Origin: an uncultured Anderseniella sp.
Lineage (GTDB): Bacteria; Pseudomonadota; Alphaproteobacteria; Rhizobiales; Aestuariivirgaceae
Length of the DNA stretch: 64,000 nucleotides
NCBI GenBank assembly: GCA_947488295.1
Contig: CANKYU010000007.1
Span: forward strand, 93,250 to 157,249
Reading direction: 5' to 3'
A program made the translations under genes and the position numbers. Shown here piece after piece: positions 40,668-49,090 of the stretch. The first letter of the stretch is position 1, and each line of letters begins with the position of its first letter. Below the pieces are notes generated by a model. That model was not told the origin of the DNA, searched no databases, and saw only the letters and a list, made by a program, of their open reading frames with translations.

Positions 40668-42668
40668 TTGGCATCACAAACATCCCCCTTCCCGCACCTG
40701 TTCACCCCGTTGAAAGTTGGCCGGCAAACCCTGTCCAACCGCATTTTGATGGGCTCGATGCACACCGGCCTTGAAGAACAGGGCAAGGCAGGCCTGGCCC
40801 GTCTTGCGGCTTTTTATGCCGAACGCGCCCGTGGCGGCTGTTCGTTGATGGTCACCGGCGGGTTCTCGCCCAATTCAGAAGGCCGGCTCGGCACAGAAGG
40901 CGGATTTCTGGTTGATGCTGATGCCGACCATCACCAGCAGGTCACCGATGCCGTGCACGCGCATGGTTCCCGCATACTGCTGCAACTGCTGCATGCGGGC
41001 CGCTATGGCTATCAACCGGACATCGTAGCGCCGTCGCCCATTCGCGCACCGATCAACAAGACCACGCCGCGTGAAATGGACGATAATGATATTCAGCGTA
41101 CCATCGCCGACTATGCCCGCGCGGCGCAGATTGCCCAGGCCGCCGGATATGACGGCGTCGAACTGATGGGATCGGAAGGCTATCTGATCAACCAGTTTAC
41201 CGCGCCGCGCACCAACAAGCGCACCGACAAATGGGGCGGCTCGTTTGAAAACCGCGCCCGGTTTCCTGTCCAGGTCATCAAGGCGGTGCGAGCGGCAACC
41301 GATCCGCAGTTCATCGTCATGTACCGGCTGTCGGTGCTCGATATCGTCGAAGACGGCAGTCCGTTTGAAGAGGTTGCCGCACTTGCCAGGCTGGCTGAAG
41401 CCGCCGGCGCTGACATTCTCAATTCCGGCATCGGATGGCATGAAGCCCGCATTCCCACCATTGCCCAGGCGGTGCCCAGGGCGGGCTGGACCTGGGCCAC
41501 TGAGCGGCTGATGGGCAAGGTTGAAATCCCGCTCATTGCCACCAATCGCATCAACACGCCGGAAACAGCCGAACAGGTGATTGCTGACGGCCATGCCGAC
41601 ATGGTGTCGATGGCACGGCCGTTCCTCGCCGATGCGGATTTCGCAGGCAAGGCAGCCCGCGGAAAACCAGAAGAAATAAATACATGTATTGCCTGCAACC
41701 AGGCCTGCCTTGATCACTATTTCAAGGGCAAGGACGCAACCTGCCTGGTCAATCCGCGCGCCTGCCGCGAAACCCTGCTGACCTGGAAACCGGCCGACAC
41801 GGCGCGCAAGGTTGCGGTGGTCGGAGCCGGTGTTGCCGGGCTGTCATGCGCCGTGACGGCGGCGGAACGGGGCCACGACGTGACCCTGTTTGAGGCGGCA
41901 AGCAAGATTGGCGGCCAGTTCCTGCTGGCCCGCCATATCCCGGGCAAGGAAGAGTTCAACGAAACGCTGCGCTATTACCGCAACCGGGCCGACGCCTTCG
42001 GTGTGTCGTTGAAGCTCAACACCCGCGCAGAAGCTGCCACGCTTGCCGGCTTTGACGAGGTGATCATGGCAACCGGCGTCGCGCCGCGTGTGCCTGACAT
42101 CGCCGGCGTCGACCACCCGAGCGTCATGACCTATGAAGAGTTGTTGTCCGGCGCACGCCAGCCCGGCAAACGGGTCGCTGTGATCGGTGCCGGTGGTGTC
42201 GGTGTCGATGTCGCAGTGCACCTGGTTGAGCGTGGGCTAAAAAGCCATCTCGATCCGGCACAGTTCCGGTCAACTTGGGGTGTCGCGCAGGAAGCCGCAG
42301 ATCACGCGCCGTCGCACGATGTGGTGCTGCTGCAGCGGTCGACCGGGAAAATGGGCGCCGGACCCGGCAAGACAACCGGATGGGTCCATCGTCTGGTGTT
42401 GCTGCGCGCAGACGTCAAAATGATCGCAGATGTCAGCTATCGCAGAATTGATGACGATGGCCTGCACATCTCGGTCGGCACCGAGGACAGGCTGATCAAA
42501 TGCGACAGCATCGTGCTGTGTGCCGGCCAGCTGTCGGTCAACTCTCTGGCTGAGGAGCTGCAGGACGGTGACCGCCCGATCCACGTCATTGGCGGGGCAA
42601 GCTTTGCCGGTGAACTCGACGCCCAGCGCGCTATAGAGGAAGGCACACTGCTGGGTTCAAGACTGTGA
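40668..42668 (+). CDS. fadH: 2,4-dienoyl-CoA reductase (NADPH), FadH-like
   Basis: A 666-residue flavoprotein with an N-terminal OYE-like FMN barrel, a 4Fe-4S cluster and a C-terminal FAD/NAD(P) domain. The cluster ligands are Cys340, Cys343, Cys347 and Cys359 (CIACNQAC, then ATC). Signature stretches ILMGSMHTGLEE and LVNPRAC match E. coli FadH closely from memory, as does the length (672 there). It removes double bonds during breakdown of polyunsaturated fatty acids. The start is TTG at 40668, chosen because it aligns with the FadH N-terminus; no good ribosome site is seen. A trimethylamine-dehydrogenase-like function is a weaker alternative. Confidence 0.9.
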   Translation: MASQTSPFPHLFTPLKVGRQTLSNRILMGSMHTGLEEQGKAGLARLAAFYAERARGGCSLMVTGGFSPNSEGRLGTEGGFLVDADADHHQQVTDAVHAHGSRILLQLLHAGRYGYQPDIVAPSPIRAPINKTTPREMDDNDIQRTIADYARAAQIAQAAGYDGVELMGSEGYLINQFTAPRTNKRTDKWGGSFENRARFPVQVIKAVRAATDPQFIVMYRLSVLDIVEDGSPFEEVAALARLAEAAGADILNSGIGWHEARIPTIAQAVPRAGWTWATERLMGKVEIPLIATNRINTPETAEQVIADGHADMVSMARPFLADADFAGKAARGKPEEINTCIACNQACLDHYFKGKDATCLVNPRACRETLLTWKPADTARKVAVVGAGVAGLSCAVTAAERGHDVTLFEAASKIGGQFLLARHIPGKEEFNETLRYYRNRADAFGVSLKLNTRAEAATLAGFDEVIMATGVAPRVPDIAGVDHPSVMTYEELLSGARQPGKRVAVIGAGGVGVDVAVHLVERGLKSHLDPAQFRSTWGVAQEAADHAPSHDVVLLQRSTGKMGAGPGKTTGWVHRLVLLRADVKMIADVSYRRIDDDGLHISVGTEDRLIKCDSIVLCAGQLSVNSLAEELQDGDRPIHVIGGASFAGELDAQRAIEEGTLLGSRL

Positions 42669-42762
42669 CCGCTGGTCTGCTGCCGGTGCTTGGTCTCCGG
42701 GTATCCTGTCAATAGCGAACCAGGCAGACAAATGTGCCTTTTGGGAGTTGGGTCCGCCTGGT

Positions 42763-44502
42763 TCAATTCCGATCTTGACGATGTTTTCGAAACACGGTGT
42801 CGCCCAGCACCAACAGGTCCAGGTCTGCGGTAAAGAACACACCGAGCGCATCTTCGATGTCGTGTACCATCGGTCGTCCCATGACGTTGAAACTGGTGTT
42901 GAGGAGAATCGGCAACCCGGTTTTCCGGTGGAACGCCGAGATCAATTTGTGGAAACGCGGATTTGCCTCACTTGTCACGCTTTGCAGACGTCCCGTATCG
43001 TCCGCATGACGAACCCCGGCCGGTGCGAGCCCCGGCCGCCATTTCAAGGTTTTCTCCATATAGGGAGATGCAGCGTAGTCTTCGAAATACTCCTCGCCGA
43101 ACTCATGAAGAATGCTTGGAGCAAACGGTCGGAACTCTTCTCTGAATTTGACCGATGAGTTCAACCGGTCGCGGATTCCGGCAGGTCTTGGATCTGCCAG
43201 GATAGAGCGGTTTCCAAGTGCACGGTGCCCAAATTCAGCCCTTCCTTGAAACCAGCCGACGATGGCACCGGCAGCAAGCTCTTCTGCGACAAATTCTGAA
43301 AGCTGATCCGGATTTTCAGCAACCAGACATGGGTCCACACCGTGTGTTTCAAGCCGCACCAGTGTTTCCTCCGGCAGATCAGACCCCAGATAGGGCGAGC
43401 TGTACCTTGGCACGGTTTTGTCCGGGTGCGCAGCCTGCCATGCAAGCAGTGCAGCCCCAATCGAGTTGCCATCATCACCAGGTGCCATGGGTACATGCAG
43501 GCGCCGGAATGGCGTCGATGAAAGAACCTTGCCGTTGGCACTCGAATTGAGTGCGCAGCCCCCGGTCAGAATCAGGTTTTCTCCTCCCCAGCGGCTGTGG
43601 GCCGAATTGAGAAATTCAGACAGTACCTCCTCAAAGACTTTCTGGACCGTAAAGGCAATATCCGCATTCTCCTGTGCTGCCCTGTTCCTGTGGGGGAACA
43701 GTTCTGCGAGTTTGGCGGCATATGAACGCGAGAGTGAGAAGTGATTGCCGGCCACCTTTAGCGCAGGTCGCAGGAGGTCGTACAAATCCGCATCCAGCTT
43801 GCCGTATGCGGCCAGCCCCATCACTTTCCATTCCTCTCCGGCGTGTGGATCAAATCCAATTGCAAAACACACCTGGCTGTAGAAAATGCCCAGGCTTGCC
43901 AGATTGGCGAACCGTGGGGAATCGAGACGCTTGATCTTCCCTTCGCGGAACGAGAAGACAGAGGAACTGGAGCCTTCTCCCATGCCGTCCACCACGACAC
44001 AGAGCGCATTATCGTATGGGCTTGAGTAGCAGGCGGTTGCAGCATGGCACAGATGATGGTTCCAGGCCTGTTTGTGGAGCTGGTAGCGAAAGCCATTGCG
44101 CTCCCGCAGGCGCAGTTCCAGGTTCAACAGCAGATTGGATGCAGATGTCGGCGCCCGGTAGAGGGCGTGACGGAAAAGCCAGCCCCGCCACAGCAACGCT
44201 TCCTCACCGGACGGGCGCATGAGTTCAATCGCACGAAGCGCCCATCGGCTCACACAGGCGAGATAGTTCGAAGACCTTAGAGCAGTTCTCGACCAGGTCA
44301 GGTTTGCCGAGATCTCTGACCCGGGCGCGTATTTTTCCAGGATGGGCTCAATCAGGCCGAAAGCGTCAGGTGGTGCGTGCCAGCCTCGCTTGCATTTCAA
44401 GGCGCGTTCATTGGCTTCGGCAAAGATCACTTCGCCATTCTCGTCGACAACTGCAATCGAGGGGTCATGCTGCGAACAGGAAAAGCCGAGATAGATAGTC
44501 AC
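42763..44502 (-). CDS. Carbamoyltransferase (NodU/CmcH/TobZ family)
   Basis: A 579-residue enzyme that uses carbamoyl phosphate and ATP to O-carbamoylate a small molecule or sugar. The N-terminal Kae1-like half has YLGFSCSQHDPSIAVV, a metal-binding NHHLCHAATACYSS (His149-His153), VVVDGMGEGSSSS and NLILTGGCALNSSANG. The C-terminal YrdC-like half has GRAEFGHRALGNRSILADPRP and LLNTSFNVMGRPMV. Its ATG overlaps the glycosyltransferase stop by 4 nt, so both are one operon. Probable product: a carbamoylated glycoside or surface sugar, as in Nod factors and aminoglycosides. The acceptor is unknown. Confidence 0.92.
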   Translation of the reverse strand: MTIYLGFSCSQHDPSIAVVDENGEVIFAEANERALKCKRGWHAPPDAFGLIEPILEKYAPGSEISANLTWSRTALRSSNYLACVSRWALRAIELMRPSGEEALLWRGWLFRHALYRAPTSASNLLLNLELRLRERNGFRYQLHKQAWNHHLCHAATACYSSPYDNALCVVVDGMGEGSSSSVFSFREGKIKRLDSPRFANLASLGIFYSQVCFAIGFDPHAGEEWKVMGLAAYGKLDADLYDLLRPALKVAGNHFSLSRSYAAKLAELFPHRNRAAQENADIAFTVQKVFEEVLSEFLNSAHSRWGGENLILTGGCALNSSANGKVLSSTPFRRLHVPMAPGDDGNSIGAALLAWQAAHPDKTVPRYSSPYLGSDLPEETLVRLETHGVDPCLVAENPDQLSEFVAEELAAGAIVGWFQGRAEFGHRALGNRSILADPRPAGIRDRLNSSVKFREEFRPFAPSILHEFGEEYFEDYAASPYMEKTLKWRPGLAPAGVRHADDTGRLQSVTSEANPRFHKLISAFHRKTGLPILLNTSFNVMGRPMVHDIEDALGVFFTADLDLLVLGDTVFRKHRQDRN

Positions 44503-45746
44503 TGTGGCGCTTCCAGCAAATCAAGGATGACTTTAACGCCGGCCGGTGCGCCGCCTGCCTGTTGCAACAGCTCCTGAATCTTCACCCAGGAATAGTCACG
44601 AGCCTGAATGACCTCGAGGGCGAGCGCAATCGCGTGAGCATCGCACTCATTGCCGCTCTGCAGGCGTTTTCCCAGGCCGTGCCGTTCGAGTTGACTTGCA
44701 AATACCTTTTGATCGGCGATTGTCGGGATGAAAAGTGCCGGCTTGCAATGCCTGACCACTTCCCATGTCGTTGCCATCCCGGCGTGATGGATCACGATAT
44801 CGGCTGCGACAATCAAAGTCTCAAGGTCCGGGACGGATTCCAGTATCGTTACTGTCTGGTCGGGATATTCGGTTTCCAGTGATCCGGCAACACGGTCCAG
44901 ATGCTCACGGTCGACCTTTGCGCCGCATTGCACAACAGCCGAATAGCCAGCCAGAACCGCGCCACGCATGGCAGCTTCAAAGCGTTCGGTTTCGCTGTTC
45001 GACAGCGTGCCAAAAGTGATCAGGGCATAGCCCTGAGAGATACCTGGCAGATCCGCCTTGCGATCCTTCCAGGTGGGTCCGATATAATGGCGGGCAACGT
45101 CGCCATATGGATCGCCAACCTGGACGGCTTCAATGCAGAACACCAGTTCGCATTGGGGCGGTGTCAGATTTCGCCAGGATCGCTCCAACCCGAACGCCTC
45201 GCGAACCGAGACGGCGAAACCCGATTTCACCTTCGCCCGGATCAAAGCCGGCAAGCCTTTGAGAAGGTCGCCAGCGAGCTTGGCCACTCCGTCTTCGCTC
45301 CGCATCTGTCGTTCAGTTGCGGCATTGAACACCAATGTCGGGATGGTATGAACTCTTGGAATGCCGAGTTCCGTACCGATCCTGCTTGCCCACAGTGCCA
45401 TGAAATCCTGGAGGATCAGTTGCGGCGCCATCGCCTCGATTTCGGGCAGCAGTTTCGGGTAGATCGTTTCGGACGTATGAATGAGGTCAGCCGCCATTTT
45501 GACAAGGTTGAAATCCGGCGCGTCGGTATCATAGGCAATCTCAGGGTACGCACAAAAGTCAGCTCCGGACGATCGGATAATGGCGTCAAACTTGTTGTCA
45601 CCGAAGCAGACAACTTTCTGTCCACACTCTACCAGCCCGCTCAACAGCGGCATCATGGGTTTGACGTGGCCCATAACAGGAAGTGTGAATGCCACAATCA
45701 CGAAAGAAAATATCCTTGTTCTCCAGCCAGGTTCGGCGAATGCCAT
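44499..45746 (-). CDS. GT1-type glycosyltransferase (UGT/MGT family)
   Basis: A 415-residue GT-B enzyme of the family that glycosylates small lipophilic acceptors (macrolides, carotenoids, flavonoids). The N-terminal domain has FTLPVMGHVKPMMPLLSGL; the donor-binding half has YALITFGTLSN, a VPDLETLIVAADIVIHHAGMATTWEVV loop (the HxG donor-binding pattern) and KPALFIPTIADQKVFASQLERHG. It is the first gene of the operon with the carbamoyltransferase. Acting on a small molecule rather than a polysaccharide is the usual family behaviour, so the pair may decorate a natural product. The divergent epimerase gene starts 159 nt away. Confidence 0.88.
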   Translation of the reverse strand: MAFAEPGWRTRIFSFVIVAFTLPVMGHVKPMMPLLSGLVECGQKVVCFGDNKFDAIIRSSGADFCAYPEIAYDTDAPDFNLVKMAADLIHTSETIYPKLLPEIEAMAPQLILQDFMALWASRIGTELGIPRVHTIPTLVFNAATERQMRSEDGVAKLAGDLLKGLPALIRAKVKSGFAVSVREAFGLERSWRNLTPPQCELVFCIEAVQVGDPYGDVARHYIGPTWKDRKADLPGISQGYALITFGTLSNSETERFEAAMRGAVLAGYSAVVQCGAKVDREHLDRVAGSLETEYPDQTVTILESVPDLETLIVAADIVIHHAGMATTWEVVRHCKPALFIPTIADQKVFASQLERHGLGKRLQSGNECDAHAIALALEVIQARDYSWVKIQELLQQAGGAPAGVKVILDLLEAPQ

Positions 45747-45905
45747 CTGCCGAACAACTTGAACTGAGACTCACTTAAGCTATTGTATCATCAGCAACAA
45801 TCCAAGCAAACATCGCCGTTTGGATTGAATATTGTCCCGCCCATTGCAGGTTTGAGTGCTGTAACCATGCCTGGCGAGCTAGAAGGCACTGATTTTGAGG
45901 CATTC

Positions 45906-46949
45906 ATGAAACGTCTTGTTGTGTCCGGATCGTCGGGGCTGATTGGCTCAGAGGTGGCAAGGACGTTTGCGTGTGCAGGCTGGGAAGTGCACGGTCTGGA
46001 CAACAATATGCGCGCCGACTTTTTCGGGCCATCAGGCGATACGCGCTGGAATCAGAGCCGCCTGGTCGCGGATCTACGTCACTTCCACCATCACGAGATC
46101 GACATACGCGACCGCGCAGGCGTCGATGCGATGATCAATACGGCAAAGCCCGATGCCATCGTTCACTGCGCCGCCCAACCAAGCCATGACCTTGCAGCAA
46201 ACCGGCCGTTCGACGACTTCGATATCAATGCTGTCGGTACCGTCAATCTTCTTGAGGCATGCCGGCGTCATGCAAGGGAAGCACCGTTCGTTCACATGAG
46301 CACCAACAAGGTCTATGGCGATGCACCAAACGAGATCGCGCTGGTCGAGACAGCCACCCGCTGGGACTATGCTGATCCGGCCTACACAAACGGCATCCCG
46401 GAAACATTTCGCATTGATCAGAGCACACACTCGGTGTTTGGCGCCTCGAAAATCGCAGCAGACGTGATGGTGCAGGAGTATGGTCGTTACTTCAGCATGC
46501 CTACATGTACACTGCGAGGTGGCTGTCTGACGGGACCCAACCACAGCGGGGTCGAGTTGCATGGCTTTCTAAGCCACCTGGTTCGCAGCAACATCCATGG
46601 CCACACCTACAAGATCTTCGGTTACAAGGGTAAGCAGGTGCGCGACAACATTCACAGCGCCGATGTTGCAGCCTTCATTTCCGCCTTTATCGCAGCCCCC
46701 CGCATAGCTGAAGTTTACAACATTGGCGGCGGCAAGGAAAACGCGGTCTCGATTCTCGAAGCTTTTCAGATCTCCCGTGAGATATCCGGCAAAGAAATCA
46801 AACATGAGTACATTGATGAGAACCGCGTCGGAGATCACATCTGTTACTATTCCGATCTCACGAAAATGAAGGCCCACTATCCGGACTGGAAGATAACCAG
46901 GACAGTGCGCGACATGATTGCCGAGATTCATGCTGCGTGGGATGAATGA
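45906..46949 (+). CDS. NAD-dependent epimerase/dehydratase, CDP-tyvelose 2-epimerase-like
   Basis: A 347-residue extended SDR. The NAD-binding loop is VVSGSSGLIGSEVARTF, followed by VHGLDNN and the RfbE-like STNKVYGD motif. It resembles CDP-tyvelose/paratose 2-epimerase in PDAIVHCAAQPSHDLA and INAVGTVNLLEACRR. The catalytic YxxxK is FGASK here: Phe178 sits at the Tyr position, with Lys182 kept. GAGG lies 6 nt before ATG 45906; an in-frame ATG at 45783 would add a poorly conserved leader. It is divergent from the glycosyltransferase/carbamoyltransferase operon and probably supplies or modifies a deoxysugar nucleotide. The 248-nt gap that follows holds no gene. Confidence 0.83.
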   Translation: MKRLVVSGSSGLIGSEVARTFACAGWEVHGLDNNMRADFFGPSGDTRWNQSRLVADLRHFHHHEIDIRDRAGVDAMINTAKPDAIVHCAAQPSHDLAANRPFDDFDINAVGTVNLLEACRRHAREAPFVHMSTNKVYGDAPNEIALVETATRWDYADPAYTNGIPETFRIDQSTHSVFGASKIAADVMVQEYGRYFSMPTCTLRGGCLTGPNHSGVELHGFLSHLVRSNIHGHTYKIFGYKGKQVRDNIHSADVAAFISAFIAAPRIAEVYNIGGGKENAVSILEAFQISREISGKEIKHEYIDENRVGDHICYYSDLTKMKAHYPDWKITRTVRDMIAEIHAAWDE

Positions 46950-47197
46950 ACCGTCGGCATTTTGGTGCAGATGACGGCGGTCGGCTTTCGCGGTTTAGGT
47001 GTCAGCAGAGTTCCTCACACGGCTTCCAATCCGGTTTTGAACGTATAGGCGAACTTTCATACCGATCTCGAAATCACCGAGCCTAATGTTCACTTTCCAG
47101 GTTTCCGTTACCAGGAACTCTGCCGGACAACCATCGCATACAATCTCACCGTCCGGCACTTGTGAACGTCATGAACTGCCCATCAATTGCCGCTCAC

Positions 47198-47611
47198 CTA
47201 ACCTCCGAAGCCGGTGCCCGGCGGTTGCACGCCAAATCTCACAAGCCTGCTGTCGAGAACACCTGCCTGCCTGTGCACCATCGCCTCGCGGTATGTGGCA
47301 TCCCTCATCATCTCAACAAAAGCGCTGACGCCCGGATATTCCGCGATGAAGGCGATATCCCAGGTTACATCTTGCGGTCCGACCATCATCAGCTCGAAAC
47401 CGCCGCGCCAGACAATCCTGCCGCCAAGCCTGTGCAGCACCGGTGCACTGAGATCACTGTAGCGTTGATAGGCCTCGGCCCCGGTCGCTTCATGTCCGTC
47501 TGCGTACTCTGCCTTTTCTCTCAGTCTGACAAGATTGAGCATGTGGATCGGCCCGGCGCGATCTGTGTCCTTGAAAACCTGCCAGGTCTCTTTGTCAAAA
47601 CTTGTGAACAT
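47198..47611 (-). CDS. DUF1330-like small protein
   Basis: A 137-residue cytosolic protein with the dimeric ferredoxin-like fold suggested by PIHMLNLVRLREKA, AYQRYSDLSAPVLHRLGGRIVWRGGFELMMVGP and IAEYPGVSAFVEMMRDATYREAMVHRQAGVLDSRLVRF. This is the layout of the DUF1330/EthD-like group, whose role is not settled. ATG at 47611 has GGGAGA upstream. It lies 24 nt after the enoyl-CoA hydratase gene on the same strand and is probably in that operon. Its C-terminus is Gly-rich. Confidence 0.7.
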   Translation of the reverse strand: MFTSFDKETWQVFKDTDRAGPIHMLNLVRLREKAEYADGHEATGAEAYQRYSDLSAPVLHRLGGRIVWRGGFELMMVGPQDVTWDIAFIAEYPGVSAFVEMMRDATYREAMVHRQAGVLDSRLVRFGVQPPGTGFGG

Positions 47612-47634
47612 CGGTATCTCCCAATCTGTTCGGT

Positions 47635-48426
47635 TCAACGTCCTTCATAGTCCGGTACCCGGCGCTCTATCCAGGCACTCAATCCCTCCTTCACATCGCC
47701 CGTTGCCGCCATGCGGGCAAACTGCTCGCGCTCGATCAGCAGGCCTTCCTCGATGGTGGTGTTGATGCCGCGGGTAACGGCTGAAATGATGCGGGACGCG
47801 GCAAGCGACGAATGGCGCAGTATACGCTCTGCCAGTTCAAAGGCTGCAGGAAGCAGGTCATCGTGCGGCACAACCTTGTTGACCAGCCCGATCTCGCAGG
47901 CGCGTTCGGCGGAGAAAACATCGCCGGTCAGGAGCAGTTCAAGCGCCCGCTTGCGCCCGGCAAGCCGAGGCAGGCGCTGGGTTCCGCCAAAGGTCGGCGG
48001 GATTGCGATGTTGATCTCCGGCTTGGCGAAGGTCGCCTTGTCGCTGGCAATTGCCAGATGAACAGCCTCGGTGATCTCACAGCCACCGCCAAAGGCGATA
48101 CCGTTGACAGCAGCAATGACGGGTTTGGGGAATGCTTCCAGCCTGGCGGTCATGGTTTGCCCACGTCTGCAGAATTGCTTTACCGCCACATCCACGCTCG
48201 CATTGATGCTTTCGGCGAATTCGTGAATGTCCGCGCCGGCTGAAAACGCACGGTCCCCCGCCCCTGTCAGGATGACGGCACGGACGGCCGGGTCGTCTTC
48301 AATGGCATCAAGCAGCGCCAGCAAACGGTCATTGGTTGCATAATTCAAGGCATTCAGCTTTTGCGGCCGGTTCAGCGTCATAACGGCAATGGCGTCGTGC
48401 CTTGCGTATTTGATCAGCTCTGACAT
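47635..48426 (-). CDS. Enoyl-CoA hydratase/isomerase (crotonase family)
   Basis: A 263-residue crotonase-fold enzyme. The oxyanion-hole segments are GDRAFSAGADIHEF and AVNGIAFGGGCEITEAVHLAIA; the latter has a Glu in the catalytic region. PPTFGGTQRLPRLAG is also typical. It hydrates or isomerises an enoyl-CoA in fatty acid, aromatic or branched-chain acid breakdown; no thiolase or dehydrogenase is adjacent to narrow this. ATG at 48426 has GGAGA upstream; a farther upstream frame extension has no site. The divergent tetR-family gene 78 bp away is the likely repressor. Confidence 0.9.
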   Translation of the reverse strand: MSELIKYARHDAIAVMTLNRPQKLNALNYATNDRLLALLDAIEDDPAVRAVILTGAGDRAFSAGADIHEFAESINASVDVAVKQFCRRGQTMTARLEAFPKPVIAAVNGIAFGGGCEITEAVHLAIASDKATFAKPEINIAIPPTFGGTQRLPRLAGRKRALELLLTGDVFSAERACEIGLVNKVVPHDDLLPAAFELAERILRHSSLAASRIISAVTRGINTTIEEGLLIEREQFARMAATGDVKEGLSAWIERRVPDYEGR

Positions 48427-48470
48427 TGGGTTCTCCAGTTTCGTTATGGAGATGCTATTGCAGCGGGAAA

Positions 48471-48498
48471 TTGACGTACACTCACTAGATAGTATACT
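48471..48498 (+). promoter_or_regulatory. Promoter of tetR gene, probably giving a leaderless mRNA
   Basis: TTGACG (48471-48476), 16 bp, TATACT (48493-48498) is a near-consensus sigma-70-type promoter. The ATG of the next gene begins 7 nt after the -10 box, about where transcription should start. The AGTATACT palindrome overlapping the -10 box could be the operator. Confidence 0.7.
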
Positions 48499-48504
48499 TG
48501 AGAG

Positions 48505-49077
48505 ATGATACAGCACCGTCCAGCAAAAGACCGCATCATCGACGCAGCCAACCGGTTGTTCTACGCCGAGGGCATTCGTGCTGTGAGCGTCGATGCGATC
48601 GCCGAAAAAGCCGGTCTCACCAAGAAGACGCTCTACTATCACTTCAAGAGCAAGGATGACCTGATCGAAGCTTACCTTGAGTCCCGCGACCAGCCCAATC
48701 TGGCGCTCTACCAGAAATGGTTTGAAGAGGCCGGTGGATCAATTGCCGATAAGGTGGAGGTGATATTTCTGAAAGTGGCAGAAGCTGCCCGTCACCCCAA
48801 GTGGAAAGGATGCGGCTTTCTCCGGACAGCCGCTGAACTTGCCAACATGCCGGGGCACCCGGCAATGAAAGTCGGTGCCCACCACAAGAAGAAGTTTGAA
48901 GAATGGCTGTCAGGAAGATTTCAGGATGCGGGTATCACAAGCCATGAACAGCTTGCCAGGCATGTGGTGTTGCTGATGGATGGTGCCTTCTCCACCGTGC
49001 TGGTGCACCGTGACCCGGATTACATTGAGGCTGCGGGTGCGGCAGCAAGGTCATTGGTGAATTCTGCCGGCAAATGA
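48505..49077 (+). CDS. TetR-family transcriptional regulator
   Basis: A 190-residue repressor. The N-terminal helix-turn-helix domain is clear (DRIIDAANRLFYAEGIRAVSVDAIAEKAGLTKKTLYYHFKSKDDLIEAYLE); the helical C-terminal ligand domain has a Cys (KGCGFLRTA) that might be redox-sensitive. It is divergent from the enoyl-CoA hydratase gene and probably represses it. The promoter ends only 7 nt before the ATG, and no ribosome site exists, so translation is likely leaderless. The ligand may be an acyl-CoA or aromatic acid. Confidence 0.9.
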   Translation: MIQHRPAKDRIIDAANRLFYAEGIRAVSVDAIAEKAGLTKKTLYYHFKSKDDLIEAYLESRDQPNLALYQKWFEEAGGSIADKVEVIFLKVAEAARHPKWKGCGFLRTAAELANMPGHPAMKVGAHHKKKFEEWLSGRFQDAGITSHEQLARHVVLLMDGAFSTVLVHRDPDYIEAAGAAARSLVNSAGK

Positions 49078-49090
49078 GCTTGTGCAGCTA

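Noticed and set aside
41844..42221. Minus-strand frame inside fadH
   Set aside because: Antisense to the FAD-binding domain of FadH; no independent support.
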